Below, in pieces: positions 27,693 to 36,867 of a stretch of 43,945 nt of DNA. This DNA comes from Lachnospiraceae bacterium (GTDB taxonomy: Bacteria > Bacillota_A > Clostridia > Lachnospirales > Lachnospiraceae): positions 1 to 43,945 of the forward strand of contig QXWX01000060.1 in assembly GCA_009911175.1 (NCBI GenBank), given 5' to 3'. Under the pieces are notes generated by a model. It did not search any database. It was not told where the DNA came from and saw nothing but the letters and a program-made list of their open reading frames with translations. Within the stretch, counting starts at the first letter, position 1; every line of letters begins with the position of its first letter. A program made the position numbers and the translations under genes.

Positions 27693-28652
27693 ATGGATGG
27701 CAGTATCAGAGTTTCAGCAAAAACTGTAGACGATGCGATCACAGAGGCAATGATTCAGTTGGGTGTTACCAGCGACAGACTGGAATATGATGTGATCGAA
27801 AAAGGAAGCGCCGGTTTTCTTGGGATTGGCATGAAGCAGGCAGTCATTGAAGCCAGAAGAAAAAAAGGCGTGGAAAAAGAAAATGATATTTTAGAAGAGA
27901 TTAAAAAAGAAGTAAAAATGGAAGAAAAGAAATCATTTAAGAATGATTTCAAGAAAGAAGTTAAGAAAGAAACGAAAAAGGATACTAAGAAAACACAGAA
28001 AGAACTTGTAAACGAATCAAAAGATACTGCTGTAAAGGAAGAGAGTCCGAAAGCGAAAGAGACGGAAAAGGATACTTCGACCGAAAAGCCGACGGCAGAA
28101 GGAAAGAAACCTGCGAAGGAAAAAAATGCCGTAGCAGAGACTTCTTCTGAAAAAGAGAGTTCTTCATCCAGAAGGTCTTCCGAGGTTGCTGAGGTAACGG
28201 AAGATACGAAAAAAGCTGTAGAAAAATTCCTCTATGATGTATTTCAGGTGATGGGAATGGAGGTTCAGATCAAATCTGAAGTGGATAAGGACGGAGTACT
28301 GTGCATTGATATGTCCGGTGATAATATGGGAATTATTATCGGCAAACGCGGTCAGACATTGGATTCTCTGCAGTATCTTTCGAACCGGGTTGCGAACAAA
28401 CAGCAGGCAGGTTATGTGAGAGTGAAGCTGGATACGGAAAATTACCGTGTGAGAAGGGAAGAGACATTGAGGCATCTGGCGAAGAATATTGCGCATAAGG
28501 TGAAGAGAAACAGAAAGCCGATCGCGTTGGAGCCGATGAATCCTTATGAGAGAAGGATCATCCATTATTCCCTGCAGTCAGATCCGTATGTGACTACGCA
28601 TAGCGAGGGTGAAGATCCTTACCGGAAGGTTGTTGTAACATTAAAGAGATAG
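27693..28652 (+). CDS. khpB: RNA-binding protein KhpB (Jag)
   Basis: RNA-binding regulator linked to cell elongation and division, partner of KhpA. Start at 27693 (MDGSIRVSAKTVDDAI), preceded by AGGGG; the ATG at 27672 has no ribosome site. The 319 residues comprise the Jag-N domain (about 1-50, with GFLGIGMKQAVI), a Lys/Glu-rich disordered linker (about 55-165), a KH domain with IIGKRGQTLDSLQYLSN, and an R3H domain (NPYERRIIHYSLQ). Directly after yidC as usual. Confidence 0.94.
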   Translation: MDGSIRVSAKTVDDAITEAMIQLGVTSDRLEYDVIEKGSAGFLGIGMKQAVIEARRKKGVEKENDILEEIKKEVKMEEKKSFKNDFKKEVKKETKKDTKKTQKELVNESKDTAVKEESPKAKETEKDTSTEKPTAEGKKPAKEKNAVAETSSEKESSSSRRSSEVAEVTEDTKKAVEKFLYDVFQVMGMEVQIKSEVDKDGVLCIDMSGDNMGIIIGKRGQTLDSLQYLSNRVANKQQAGYVRVKLDTENYRVRREETLRHLAKNIAHKVKRNRKPIALEPMNPYERRIIHYSLQSDPYVTTHSEGEDPYRKVVVTLKR

Positions 28653-28748
28653 AGAACAGGATTGAATTAGCTTGTGCTGGGAAAGAATAGTAAAAGGAAA
28701 TCTTATTTTGCATAAGTTATTTCGAGAATGAGTTGAAGGGCGGGGGCT

Positions 28749-28790
28749 GCCGTATTAAGTAACAATGTATCCTTAATGCGGCGGTCCTGT
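28749..28790 (+). terminator. Terminator between khpB and mnmE
   Basis: GCCGTATTAAG (28749-28759) and CTTAATGCGGC (28772-28782) pair with one G-T; GTCCTGTTTT follows. It may separate khpB from mnmE, whose ribosome site lies just after. Confidence 0.55.
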
Positions 28791-28814
28791 TTTGATATAG
28801 GAAGGATATCCTTT

Positions 28815-30239
28815 ATGATTTATAGAGATACGATTGCTGCAATTTCTACAGGAATGTCGGCTTCCGGAATCGGAATTGTTCGGATCAGCGGTGGAAAAGC
28901 ATTTGATGTGATCAACCGCATTTACCATGGAAAGGATCAATTATCGGAGGCGGAAAGCCATACGATCCATTATGGCTTTATCAAGGATGAGGGCGAGATG
29001 ATAGACCAGGTTCTGGTTTCCGTAATGCGTTCTCCAAGAACATTTACCGGGGAGGATACGGTAGAGATCAACTGCCATGGCGGTATATTTGTTGTGAAAA
29101 AGGTTTTGGAAATTGTGTTGAAAAGTGGTGCAAGGCTTGCGGAACCGGGGGAATTTACGAAGCGTGCTTTTTTTAATGGAAGGATGGATCTGTCCCAGGC
29201 AGAGGCAGTGATCGACGTGATCAATTCGCAAAATGAATATGCGTTGAAAAGTTCTGTTGGTCAACTGCGCGGAAGTATCAAAAATGCAGTCAATAAGATC
29301 AGAGAGAAAATTATTTATCATACTGCTTTTATTGAATCCGCATTAGATGATCCGGAACATATCAGTATAGAAGGATATGGGGAAAAACTGGATCTGGTTT
29401 TAACTGAAGTGATTCAGGAGATGGATAAGCTGATCCGTTCCTATGACAGTGGGAGGATTATTAAGGAAGGAATACAGACTGTGATCCTGGGAAAGCCGAA
29501 TGTGGGAAAATCCTCTCTGCTGAATATTCTTTCCGGCAGGGAACGGGCGATTGTTACAGATATTGAGGGGACAACCCGGGACATTCTGGAGGAGCAGGTA
29601 CAGATCCATGGTTTGAATTTGAATGTGATTGATACTGCCGGCATTCGTGATACAAGTGACAGAATTGAAAAAATCGGTGTGGATAAGGCGAAGGAATATG
29701 CGGATCTGGCGGACCTGATCATATATGTTGCCGATGCCTCCCGAGAGCTGGATGAGAATGATATTCACATTGCAGAGTTGATTTATGGGAAAAGGTGTAT
29801 CATATTATTGAATAAATCAGATCTGAGTACCGTAATCAGTAAAGAGGATGTGAAAAACTTTCTTAGAAATGTTTTTTTTGATGTGGAAAAAAAGGATTAT
29901 GTTTATTATATGGTGGAGCAGATTCCGTTGATTGATATTTCTGTAAAGATGGAACAGGGAATTCAGAAATTTGGTTCTGTGTTGCAGAAGATGTTTTTCG
30001 AAGGTACTATTTCTTCAAATGAAGAAATTCACATTACGAATCTGAGGCAGAAGGAAGCATTGACGAGTGCGTATGCTTCTCTGAAACGAGTGCAGGAAAG
30101 TATCCGCGATCAGATGCCAGAGGATTTTTATTCTATTGATCTGATGGATGCATATGAGAGTTTGGGAAGTATAACAGGTGAAACGATTGGAGAGGATTTG
30201 GTAAATGAAATATTCAGCAAATTCTGTATGGGAAAATAA
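28815..30239 (+). CDS. mnmE: tRNA modification GTPase MnmE
   Basis: GTPase that works with MnmG to modify U34 of tRNAs for Lys, Glu, Gln, Leu and Arg. Start at 28815 ([12 protein letters not shown]), with GGAAGGA upstream. In 474 residues: the N-terminal folate-binding domain, the GTPase domain with GKPNVGKSS (226-234), EGTTRD, DTAG and NKSD, and the C-terminal zinc-free Cys motif CMGK (471-474), whose Cys is essential in the family. Its 3' end overlaps mnmG by 35 bases. Confidence 0.96.
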   Translation: MIYRDTIAAISTGMSASGIGIVRISGGKAFDVINRIYHGKDQLSEAESHTIHYGFIKDEGEMIDQVLVSVMRSPRTFTGEDTVEINCHGGIFVVKKVLEIVLKSGARLAEPGEFTKRAFFNGRMDLSQAEAVIDVINSQNEYALKSSVGQLRGSIKNAVNKIREKIIYHTAFIESALDDPEHISIEGYGEKLDLVLTEVIQEMDKLIRSYDSGRIIKEGIQTVILGKPNVGKSSLLNILSGRERAIVTDIEGTTRDILEEQVQIHGLNLNVIDTAGIRDTSDRIEKIGVDKAKEYADLADLIIYVADASRELDENDIHIAELIYGKRCIILLNKSDLSTVISKEDVKNFLRNVFFDVEKKDYVYYMVEQIPLIDISVKMEQGIQKFGSVLQKMFFEGTISSNEEIHITNLRQKEALTSAYASLKRVQESIRDQMPEDFYSIDLMDAYESLGSITGETIGEDLVNEIFSKFCMGK

Positions 30240-32097
30240 GGATTCATACGATATTATTGTCGTTGGAGCCGGACACGCCGGATGCGAGGCAGCACTGGCG
30301 GGAGCCAGGCTTGGATTTCGGACATTATTATTTACGATCAGCATTGATAGTATAGCGATGATGCCCTGCAATCCGAATATAGGCGGAAGTTCTAAGGGGC
30401 ATCTGGTCAGGGAGGTCGATGCCCTGGGCGGGGAGATGGGAAAGGTCATTGACCGGGCATTTATCCAGTCGAAAATGCTGAATAAGTCGAAGGGGCCTGC
30501 AGTTCATTCTCTTCGCGCGCAGGCGGATAAAGCGGATTACAGCAGAAAAATGAGAAACGTGCTTCAGAATCAGAAAAATCTGGAGATACGGCAGATGGAA
30601 GTAACGGACATTCTCGCTGAAAATGGAAAGATCACGGGTGTACAGACTTATTCCGGCGCAATTTATCATTGCAGCGCAGTTGTGTTATGCACCGGGACTT
30701 ATTTGTGTGCAAGATGTATCTATGGCGAGGTGAGTACTCAGACAGGTCCCAATGGACTGCAGCCTGCGAATCATCTTACGGAAAGTCTGAAAAGGTTGGG
30801 AATCCGGATGTATCGTTTTAAAACAGGTACTCCTGCACGAATTGATAAAAATTCAATTGACTTTTCGAAGATGGAAGAGCAGAAGGGGGATGAATTTGTT
30901 GTACCATTTTCGTTTACAACGAAAATGGAGGATGTACAGATTGACCAGGTATCCTGCTGGCTGACATATACAAATGAAAAAACACATGAGATTATTAGAA
31001 ATAATCTGGATAGATCTCCTTTATTTTCTGGTATGATAGAAGGAACAGGACCACGATATTGTCCGTCAATTGAGGATAAAGTGGTTAAATTTTCAGACAA
31101 AAACAGACATCAGGTTTTTATTGAGCCGGAAGGACTTGATACAAATGAAATGTATGTGGGAGGAATGTCCAGCTCTCTTCCGGAGGATGTCCAGTATGCC
31201 ATGTATCGAAGTGTTCCGGGTCTAGAGAATGTAAGGATTGTGAGAAATGCATATGCAATTGAGTATGACTGTATTGATGCCAGACAGCTGAAAAGTACAT
31301 TGGAATTTAAAAATGTGGAAGGATTATTTAGCGGGGGACAGTTTAATGGAAGCTCCGGTTATGAGGAGGCTGCGGCACAGGGATTGATAGCGGGAATTAA
31401 TGCCGCCAGGAAGCTGCAGGGTAAAGAAGGGATTGTGATTGATCGTTCTCAGGGCTATATTGGAGTCTTGATTGATGACCTTGTGACAAAGGAAAATCAT
31501 GAGCCGTACAGGATGATGACATCCAGGGCAGAGTACAGACTTCTTCTGCGTCAGGATAATGCGGATCAGAGACTGACAAAGCTGGGTTATGAAATAGGCT
31601 TGATTGATGAGGAACGTTATCAGAGGCTTCTTAGGAAAGAAAAACAGATTCAGGAAGAAATCGATCGAGTGAATCATACGAATATCGGAATATCTGAGGA
31701 GGTTCAGTTATTGATGAAGGTTTATGAAAGTACGCCGTTGATTTCAGGAATAAAGTTATCTGAACTGATCCGAAGACCGGAATTAAATTATCAATGTCTG
31801 GCTCCGATTGATCCGGGAAGAAAAAGCCTTCCATATGATGTGGCAGAGCAGGTTAATATAAATATTAAATATGATGGATATATAAAACGTCAGCAGAGGC
31901 AGGTATTGCAGTTTAAAAAGCTTGAGGATAAGAGAATACCGGAGGATATCAATTATGACGACGTTCATAGTCTTCGGATTGAGGCAAAGCAGAAGCTGAT
32001 GGAAATACGGCCTGCATCAATTGGACAGGCATCCAGAATATCCGGAGTTTCGCCGGCAGATATTTCTGTATTGTTGGTTTATTTGCAGGCAAATTAG
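30205..32097 (+). CDS. mnmG: tRNA uridine 5-carboxymethylaminomethyl modification enzyme MnmG
   Basis: FAD-dependent partner of MnmE. The 630 residues include the FAD-binding [10 protein letters not shown] (21-30), the conserved [23 protein letters not shown] region (two conserved parts around residue 52-75) and the family ending [26 protein letters not shown] precedes the ATG inside mnmE. Its stop codon TAG lies in the TTAGG that opens copy 1 of the 70-bp repeat, so the repeat abuts the coding end. Confidence 0.96.
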   Translation: MKYSANSVWENKDSYDIIVVGAGHAGCEAALAGARLGFRTLLFTISIDSIAMMPCNPNIGGSSKGHLVREVDALGGEMGKVIDRAFIQSKMLNKSKGPAVHSLRAQADKADYSRKMRNVLQNQKNLEIRQMEVTDILAENGKITGVQTYSGAIYHCSAVVLCTGTYLCARCIYGEVSTQTGPNGLQPANHLTESLKRLGIRMYRFKTGTPARIDKNSIDFSKMEEQKGDEFVVPFSFTTKMEDVQIDQVSCWLTYTNEKTHEIIRNNLDRSPLFSGMIEGTGPRYCPSIEDKVVKFSDKNRHQVFIEPEGLDTNEMYVGGMSSSLPEDVQYAMYRSVPGLENVRIVRNAYAIEYDCIDARQLKSTLEFKNVEGLFSGGQFNGSSGYEEAAAQGLIAGINAARKLQGKEGIVIDRSQGYIGVLIDDLVTKENHEPYRMMTSRAEYRLLLRQDNADQRLTKLGYEIGLIDEERYQRLLRKEKQIQEEIDRVNHTNIGISEEVQLLMKVYESTPLISGIKLSELIRRPELNYQCLAPIDPGRKSLPYDVAEQVNINIKYDGYIKRQQRQVLQFKKLEDKRIPEDINYDDVHSLRIEAKQKLMEIRPASIGQASRISGVSPADISVLLVYLQAN

Positions 32098-32169
32098 GAA
32101 CTTACGATTAGTATTCTTTGCAGATGGCAAAAATTTTATATTGTGTATTTCTGATTTATCCAGGTTAGG
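32094..32169 (+). repeat. 70-bp interspersed repeat, copy 1
   Basis: Starts at TTAGGAACTTACGA and ends with ATTTATCCAGGTTAGG, in the order ACTTACG..TTTGCAGATGGCAAAA..TTGTGTATTTCTG. It lies between mnmG and rsmG and includes the mnmG stop codon. Confidence 0.7.
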
Positions 32170-32232
32170 AACAGAGTAGAAAAGAAGAATAGTTATAGAT
32201 TTTTTTTCATTTGATGAGAGGTAAGTGATATT

Positions 32233-32946
32233 TTGAATGATAAGTTTTTAAGGCAATTGGAATCACTGAATATAGAATTGGATCAAGAACAACAGGAAAA
32301 ATTTTATCAATTTTGTGAGTTGCTGATTGAGTGGAATAAGGTGATGAATTTAACCGGAATTACGGATTATGACGAAGTGTATGAAAAGCATTTTGTAGAT
32401 AGTCTGGCGATTGCCAAAGTGATTGATCTGAAAAAGGTAAATCGGATCATTGATATAGGAACGGGTGCGGGCTTTCCAGGAATTCCTCTTAAGATTGCAT
32501 TTCCACATCTGGAGGTGGTATTGCTGGATTCACTTCAGAAGAGAATTCATTTTTTGGATGAAGTGGCATCTAAATTAAGTTTACAGAGGGTGATTACTTT
32601 ACATGGTCGGGCAGAAGATTATGCAAGAGGAACGGAGTATAGAGAATCATTTGATCTGTGTGTATCAAGAGCGGTGGCAAAATTGGCAGTCTTGAGTGAG
32701 TACTGTATTCCATATGTAAGTGTTGGAGGACATTTTATTTCTTATAAAAGCGGGAATGTAGATGAGGAAATAAAACAAGCTGAGACATCGATACGTGTTC
32801 TTGGGGGAAGGTTAGAGGATATTGTAAAATTTAAGCTTCCGCTGAGTGAGATAGAAAGGTCATTTGTGAAGATACATAAAGAAAGCTATACAAAAAATAA
32901 ATATCCGAGAAAGGCCGGAGTCCCGGGGAAAAATCCGATTGTGTAG
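32233..32946 (+). CDS. rsmG: 16S rRNA (guanine-527 N7) methyltransferase RsmG
   Basis: Methylates G527 of 16S rRNA using S-adenosylmethionine. Starts with TTG at 32233 (NDKFLRQLESLNIELD). The 237 residues hold the SAM loop IDIGTGAGFPG (74-84), LDSLQKRIHFLDEV and the conserved CVSRAVAKL. The C-terminal Lys/Arg-rich end is KYPRKAGVPGKNPIV. The ribosome site GAGAGG is distant. Last gene before the non-coding region. Confidence 0.95.
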   Translation: MNDKFLRQLESLNIELDQEQQEKFYQFCELLIEWNKVMNLTGITDYDEVYEKHFVDSLAIAKVIDLKKVNRIIDIGTGAGFPGIPLKIAFPHLEVVLLDSLQKRIHFLDEVASKLSLQRVITLHGRAEDYARGTEYRESFDLCVSRAVAKLAVLSEYCIPYVSVGGHFISYKSGNVDEEIKQAETSIRVLGGRLEDIVKFKLPLSEIERSFVKIHKESYTKNKYPRKAGVPGKNPIV

Positions 32947-33049
32947 GGATTGCTGATGAATGGGGGGATTAAATGAATAATGATTAAGATATGATTTGTT
33001 TAAGGATTTTTGTGCAAATTTTGATTTTTGTTATTTGCTATATATTTTA

Positions 33050-33178
33050 TTCCCTTCGGGTCTAATACCCCGCAGCTTGCTGCGTAACGAAGGGCGAAGC
33101 TGGCGCTAATACCCCGCTCCTGCAAGAATTGCAGGAGTCAAATGTCCAGTGGACATTTGAGGGCTTGCCCCGGGGAAG
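33050..33178 (+). repeat. REP/IS-end-like composite hairpin element, copy A
   Basis: A closing stem CCCTTCG (33052-33058)/CGAAGGG (33088-33094) encloses the hairpin CGCAGCTTGCTGCG (33071-33084). Then come a 9-bp stem CTCCTGCAA/TTGCAGGAG (33117-33137), a 10-bp stem TCAAATGTCC/GGACATTTGA (33138-33160) and GGGCTTGCCC. CTAATACCCCGC occurs twice within it. The first hairpin is identical to one in front of the transposase at the right edge (43741-43754). Confidence 0.7.
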
Positions 33179-33210
33179 TTTATTTATAAGTATATATTAT
33201 TTTAAGTAGT

Positions 33211-33285
33211 TTAGGCACTTAGCAATTTCTTGCGTAGAATGGCAAAATTTTTGTATTGTGCTTTTCAGGTTTATCCGGGTTAGGT
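33211..33285 (+). repeat. 70-bp interspersed repeat, copy 2
   Basis: One of the best-preserved copies: TTAGGCACTTAGCAATTTCT, TGCGTAGAATGGCAAAATTT, TTGTATTGTGCTTTTCAGG, TTTATCCGGGTTAGG. The end contains the small palindrome family C-[TA]-GG-TTTAT-CC-[AG]-G. Confidence 0.8.
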
Positions 33286-33574
33286 GTCTCCTTTGAATAT
33301 TGTAAAATTATGTAGAATCAATTTTTATTATATGGTTTGTGATATAGGGCAGTATATCTGTCCTATTTTTTATTATCGGCTTTAGCCGGTTGAGTACGAC
33401 GGAGTTTTTGCGTTAAAAAAATGGAGGCTTACAAAATAAAAAAATATCCGCTATGCGGGTAATGCAGCAAGTATATGCTTTTATGAAGATTGTTCATATG
33501 TAGATTGGTTAGATGAAATTTAGATGATAGAGTTGTAAGGAAAAAATGATAGATTATGTTTTGATGAGTAGAGA

Positions 33575-33660
33575 AATTTTTAGAATAATTTTTTTATATA
33601 GTTTATTTTGGTTTATCCAGATTAGACATTTACAAACATTTTCTTTCAATAATTCATTTT
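33575..33660 (+). repeat. 70-bp interspersed repeat, degenerate copy 3
   Basis: Tail GGTTTATCCAGATTAG at 33610-33625 followed by ACATTTACAAACATTTTC, which matches the start of the next unit. Poorly preserved. Confidence 0.5.
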
Positions 33661-33662
33661 CC

Positions 33663-33759
33663 ACAATATATACTCTATACTCTGACTTGGTAAATATTAT
33701 AGAAAGATTTTTGTAGAAATGACATTTCCCAACATTAATCGTAACTTAGTCACTTATGG
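33663..33759 (+). repeat. 90-bp direct repeat, first copy
   Basis: Shares ATATATACT...ATAGAAAGATTTTT..GAAAT.. CATT..GACATT and AACTTAGTCACTT with 34471-34560. It runs into copy 4 of the 70-bp repeat. Confidence 0.6.
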
Positions 33760-33810
33760 ACAATTTCCTGCGCAAAACGAAAAAATTATATTTTGTTTTT
33801 CAGGTTAAGT
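33743..33810 (+). repeat. 70-bp interspersed repeat, copy 4
   Basis: ACTTAGTCACTTATGGACAA then TTTCCTGCGCAAAACGAAAA and TTTTGTTTTTCAGGTTAAG. It is a recognisable but truncated copy. Confidence 0.6.
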
Positions 33811-33919
33811 TGTTATTAATTATAGCTGTAGCAATAGACGATATGAATGCAACTTTTACTTGTATTCTCAAAACAGTCACTGCAGGAGTTGCCAGTATCA
33901 TATATTTATGGATTATTCG

Positions 33920-34112
33920 AGTTAGGCACTGAACAATAATTTCTTGCACAAAATTTTTGTATTGTGCTTTTCAGGTTTATCCGGGGTAGGTACTTACGAA
34001 TAATTTCTTGTACAAGGTGGCAAAATTCTTGTATAGTGTTTTTTGTTTATTAAGGTTAGATACTTATAAATTATTTCTTATATAAAATATTTGTATTGTA
34101 TTTTTTGGAAAA
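33920..34112 (+). repeat. 70-bp repeat, three tandem copies (5a-5c)
   Basis: Three units begin at about 33922 (TTAGGCACTGAACAATAATT), 33988 (GGTACTTACGAATAATTTCT) and 34058 (AGATACTTATAAATTATTTC), a period of about 66-71 bases. Each continues with C..ACAAxxTTTTTGTATTGTGxTTTTCAGGTTTAT. Decay grows along the array. Confidence 0.75.
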
Positions 34113-34417
34113 ATTTAGAATAGTCTTTTAAGATTCATTTGTTTACTGGAATTTTGTTAAGTAAGTATATTTTATATAGGTTAAATAGAACAAATTTTAA
34201 CGTGAGTTTTCTTATTTATTATTGTGAGGGAAATAGATAAGTAGTCAAGTTTTCATATTTGGAAACTGTTTTGAAAGTTGGATATATTGTAATTTGTAGT
34301 GTTAGATTTTAATAGTTTGTCAGTTTATAACAGAAAATTTGATCTGTAATATGTAATAAAATAATAATATATAAGAAAAAGTAGATGGTTTGCAGCAAAT
34401 AATAGTAATTGTAAAAA

Positions 34418-34433
34418 TGTTTCACGTGAAACA
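34418..34433. other. parS site 1
   Basis: TGTTTCACGTGAAACA, a perfect 16-bp palindrome and exact match to the chromosomal parS consensus bound by ParB/Spo0J. It lies 3.3 kb upstream of parA in the same region as two further identical sites. Confidence 0.97.
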
Positions 34434-34470
34434 TTTGTTATAAATACTGTCGGATAATAATTAACTTTAC

Positions 34471-34560
34471 GTAATATATACTATAACTCATTGAAGATTG
34501 TAGAAAGATTTTTTACGAAATATCATTTATTGACATTAGGTGGAACTTAGTCACTTCTAA
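34471..34560 (+). repeat. 90-bp direct repeat, second copy
   Basis: GTAATATATACTATAACTCA ... GTAGAAAGATTTTTTACGAA ... TGACATTAGGTGGAACTTAG TCACTT matches 33663-33759 with several substitutions and gaps. It starts 37 bases after parS site 1. Confidence 0.55.
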
Positions 34561-34673
34561 ATTAATCAAAAAAGTCCAATACAATTATTTAACATTTTGT
34601 AAAAGAAATTATCTCGGACAATATTATGTGAAAAATAAAAAAATCCTGTACGTTTGAATGTTTTTTAGAAAAG

Positions 34674-34747
34674 CCAACCGACTCATCCACTCGTAAAAAC
34701 TGTGCTGTAGCACTCATACGTCTACTAACGCAGCCACTTTTTGCTCA
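34674..34747 (+). repeat. Inverted-pair repeat, left copy
   Basis: CCAACCGACTCATCCACTCG, TAAAAACTGTGCTGTAGCAC, TCATACGTCTACTAACGCAG, CCACTTTTTG. Its reverse complement occurs at 36105-36175 with about 80 percent identity by eye. Confidence 0.65.
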
Positions 34748-34869
34748 TCAATACCTGGTTTGCTGAATCGATAGGATATTTTCATTGCTATAAATCACAT
34801 GAAAATGATCTGCTGAATCAAAATAGTATAGCTTGGTTGTATCTTTTTGAGTTTATTGTCTGTATAATG

Positions 34870-35525
34870 AGCTTAAATCCCTCGCCTTTAGGCGAAACCT
34901 TTGGGTCAACCACATAACCTTAAGTTTAGAAAAAAGAAAAATTGAGATACTAAATGTGAGGTGAAGAATATGGAGAATTATAGAAAATCGTCACATTGCA
35001 TGTATGATATCAAGTATCATCTGGTATAGATAACAAAGTATAGGAAACCAGTGATTATAGGGAAAATAGCAGTTCGGACAAGAAAATTGATCCGAACCAT
35101 TTGTCAAAGAAATGAAGTGGAAATCTTGACAGGGCAAGTTGGAACCGATCACATCCACATGTTAGTGTCGGTTCCGCCGCATTTGTCAGCAAGCAAACTG
35201 GTACAGTAATATTAAAGGGGCAACATCAAGGAAACTGCAAATGGAATATAAAGAATTGAACAAAGAATTCTGGGGGCAGCATTTGTGGGCAAGAGGATAC
35301 TTTGTAGTAAGTAGTGGGAATGTGACAGATGAAATTATCAAAGAATATATCCAAAATCAAGATTTACAAGAGAAAATAAAAACGGACAACTTTGAGATAA
35401 GTTAAGTAGAAAGGAAAATAAGTGAAGTGGCGATAACTTTAGGCTACTTCAGCAATAAACCGAATCTACCGGCTTTTGCTGGTAGTGGTTCAGTTCTTCG
35501 AGGAACCAATTACTTTTGCCTGCAG
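34870..35525 (+). mobile_element. Decayed IS200/IS605-type insertion sequence
   Basis: The left end has the hairpin TCGCC-TTTA-GGCGA (34882-34895). The right end has CTACCGGC-TTTT-GCTGGTAG (35466-35485) and a second structured segment GGTTC...GAACC. Between them is a single Y1 transposase pseudogene. Boundaries are approximate because these elements lack terminal inverted repeats and target duplications. Confidence 0.7.
34970..35405 (+). pseudogene. IS200-type Y1 transposase (TnpA), inactivated
   Basis: Translation from ATG 34970 gives MENYRKSSHCMYDIKYHLV, then TAG at 35027-35029 where the family has Trp. The frame continues ITKYRKPVI...GTDHIHMLVSVPPH with the HUH motif (HIH), then shifts at about 35207 by one extra base (GTACAGTAATATT), creating TAA. 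The remaining frame reads KGATSRKLQMEYKELNKEFW, GQHLWARGYFV and DEIIKEYIQNQ with the catalytic Tyr, ending at 35405. Two lesions make it inactive. Confidence 0.85.
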
Positions 35526-35590
35526 TGTTCTAAAAAAAGGATAGAATACAACACATGTTTGCATTGAGGTGATTTATTTGGATTATGCAC

Positions 35591-35664
35591 ATACAAACAA
35601 TATTATATCCAGCGCAAAATGTTAAAATTTTAGTATTATGTATTTGTGATTTATTTGGGTCAAT
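35591..35664 (+). repeat. 70-bp interspersed repeat, copy 6
   Basis: TTATATCCAGCGCAAAATGT, TAAAATTTTAGTATTATGTA, TTTGTGATTTATTTGGGTCA. Weak but same order of blocks. Confidence 0.5.
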
Positions 35665-35997
35665 ATTATATTAAGAATTAATTATAAAAAATGTATTTGT
35701 ATTAGAAATTTATCTAAAATATGAGAATTAAAAGTTAGTATAAATTAGTATGATCTAAAAAAAATTATAAAATGTGGTGTAGTATTTTTAAAAAGAATAA
35801 TACATTGTCACTCATAAAAATAGTTATTCATTAGTAATAAGTAGAATAAAGATGATATATTTAAATAATTACATTTCAATTTCTATTAGTGTTATAAGAT
35901 TCTTGATGCAGTGGCAATGTTGAAATATACTTCAAAAACTACAAGTAGGTATAAATTTATGTTACTCTACCAATTATCCGCTCAAATAAATCTAAAA

Positions 35998-36013
35998 TGT
36001 TTCACGTGAAACA
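35998..36013. other. parS site 2
   Basis: TGTTTCACGTGAAACA, identical to site 1 and 3. It lies 1.6 kb from site 1 and 1.7 kb upstream of parA. Confidence 0.97.
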
Positions 36014-36104
36014 TTCTTATGATGCGCAATGGTATAAAGCTACTATATTATAATATATATAATATTTATGAGTTTTATAAAAATGTATATTAAACAAAAC
36101 TAAA

Positions 36105-36175
36105 ACAAAAAGCGGCTGCACTAGCAGACGTATAAGTGCGTCAGCACAATTTTTGCGAATAGATAAGTGGGCTGG
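36105..36175 (-). repeat. Inverted-pair repeat, right copy
   Basis: AAAAAGCGGCTGCACTAGCA, GACGTATAAGTGCGTCAGCA and CAATTTTTGCGAATAGATAA match the reverse complement of 34674-34747. It is followed directly by GGCTGGATACTCCTTGGAGA, related to the hairpin at 36446-36490, and then by reverse-orientation 70-bp repeats. Confidence 0.65.
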
Positions 36176-36212
36176 ATACTCCTTGGAGAATGTAATCGCA
36201 AAGTTGGAAAAT

Positions 36213-36435
36213 ATTTCTGTTTTGCGCAAAAAAATGTTTCCAAGTGCCGAATCTGGATAAACCAGAAAAGTACGATACGAGAATTTTGCCATCTACCCAT
36301 GAAATTGTTCGTAAATGCCTAACCTGGATAAACCAGGGAAGGTACGATAATTTTCTTATTATGAAAAAGTGTTTGTTCGTAAGCGCCCAATTCAAATAAA
36401 CTATAAAAGTATGATTAAAATATTACTATTTTGCA
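36213..36435 (-). repeat. 70-bp repeat, tandem array in reverse orientation
   Basis: Four units, the outer two partial: about 36213-36249, 36250-36319, 36320-36388 and 36389-36435. The best parts read CTAACCTGGATAAACCAGG, AAGTACGATACGAGAATTTT, GCCATCTACCCATGAAATTG and TTCGTAAATGCC. The period is 69-70 bases. The palindrome CCTGG-ATAAA-CCAGG marks each unit junction. Confidence 0.8.
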
Positions 36436-36445
36436 AATAAATATT

Positions 36446-36490
36446 CAGCTGTGTGGTTGGATGCTCCTTGAAGTATCAACCGCACAGCTG
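36446..36490. repeat. 14-bp hairpin next to the reverse array
   Basis: CAGCTGTGTGGTTG (36446-36459) and CAACCGCACAGCTG (36477-36490) pair completely with one G-T; the loop is 17 bases and contains GATGCTCCTTGAAG. A related but degraded segment is at 36170-36215. Confidence 0.6.
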
Positions 36491-36605
36491 GAAAAATATT
36501 GCTACTAATTACTTAAACAAGATAGGAAAAATGTGCAATATGAAAAATTAGTTATTTTGCGTAGGTGATGTTTATAAGTGCATAAAAAACACCTGTCTAT
36601 TTTCT

Positions 36606-36704
36606 ATTCCTTTGGGGTCTAATACCCCGTGGCATGTTTCGTAAAGAAGGGCGAAGTTGGCGCTAATATATCGTTCCTGCAAGAATTACAGCAAGCAAAT
36701 ATCT
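36606..36704 (+). repeat. REP/IS-end-like composite element, copy B (interrupted)
   Basis: TCCTTTGGGGTCTAATACCC, then GTAAAGAAGGGCGAAGTTGG and CGCTAATATATCGTTCCTGC and AAGAATTACAGCA follow the order of copy A at 33050. The 3' part of copy A (the 10-bp stem) is cut off at CAAATATCTAGTA, where the palindromic element at 36703 begins. Confidence 0.65.
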
Positions 36705-36867
36705 AGTACAGCATTGCGTATATAATGGTGAATAATGTGCCTGATATTTTTGTCAGGACAAGTCGGAGGAAAGAGGCGATGCGGTGGCATCGTTGATTGA
36801 CGACAACGCAGTGCTGGCAGAAATATCAGGTGCAGTATTCACTGTTAATTACGCAATGCTGTACTAG
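36703..36867. mobile_element. MITE-like palindromic element M1 (165 bp)
   Basis: Perfect 18-bp terminal inverted repeats CTAGTACAGCATTGCGTA (36703-36720) and TACGCAATGCTGTACTAG (36850-36867). Pairing continues inward (GTGCCTGATATTT against AAATATCAGGTGC). The interior has GATGC-GGTG-GCATC. If TA is the target duplication, the inner ends are GTACAGCATTGCG. No coding capacity. Confidence 0.7.

Noticed and set aside
36017..36395. Two overlapping minus-strand reading frames of 91 and 84 codons
   Set aside because: They consist of the tandem 70-bp repeats and the inverted-pair unit. The repeat period is not a multiple of three, there is no ribosome site, and the proteins look like nothing known.
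33920..36435. CRISPR array
   Set aside because: Repeats are 66-71 bases head-to-tail without unique spacers, they diverge, and there are no cas genes.
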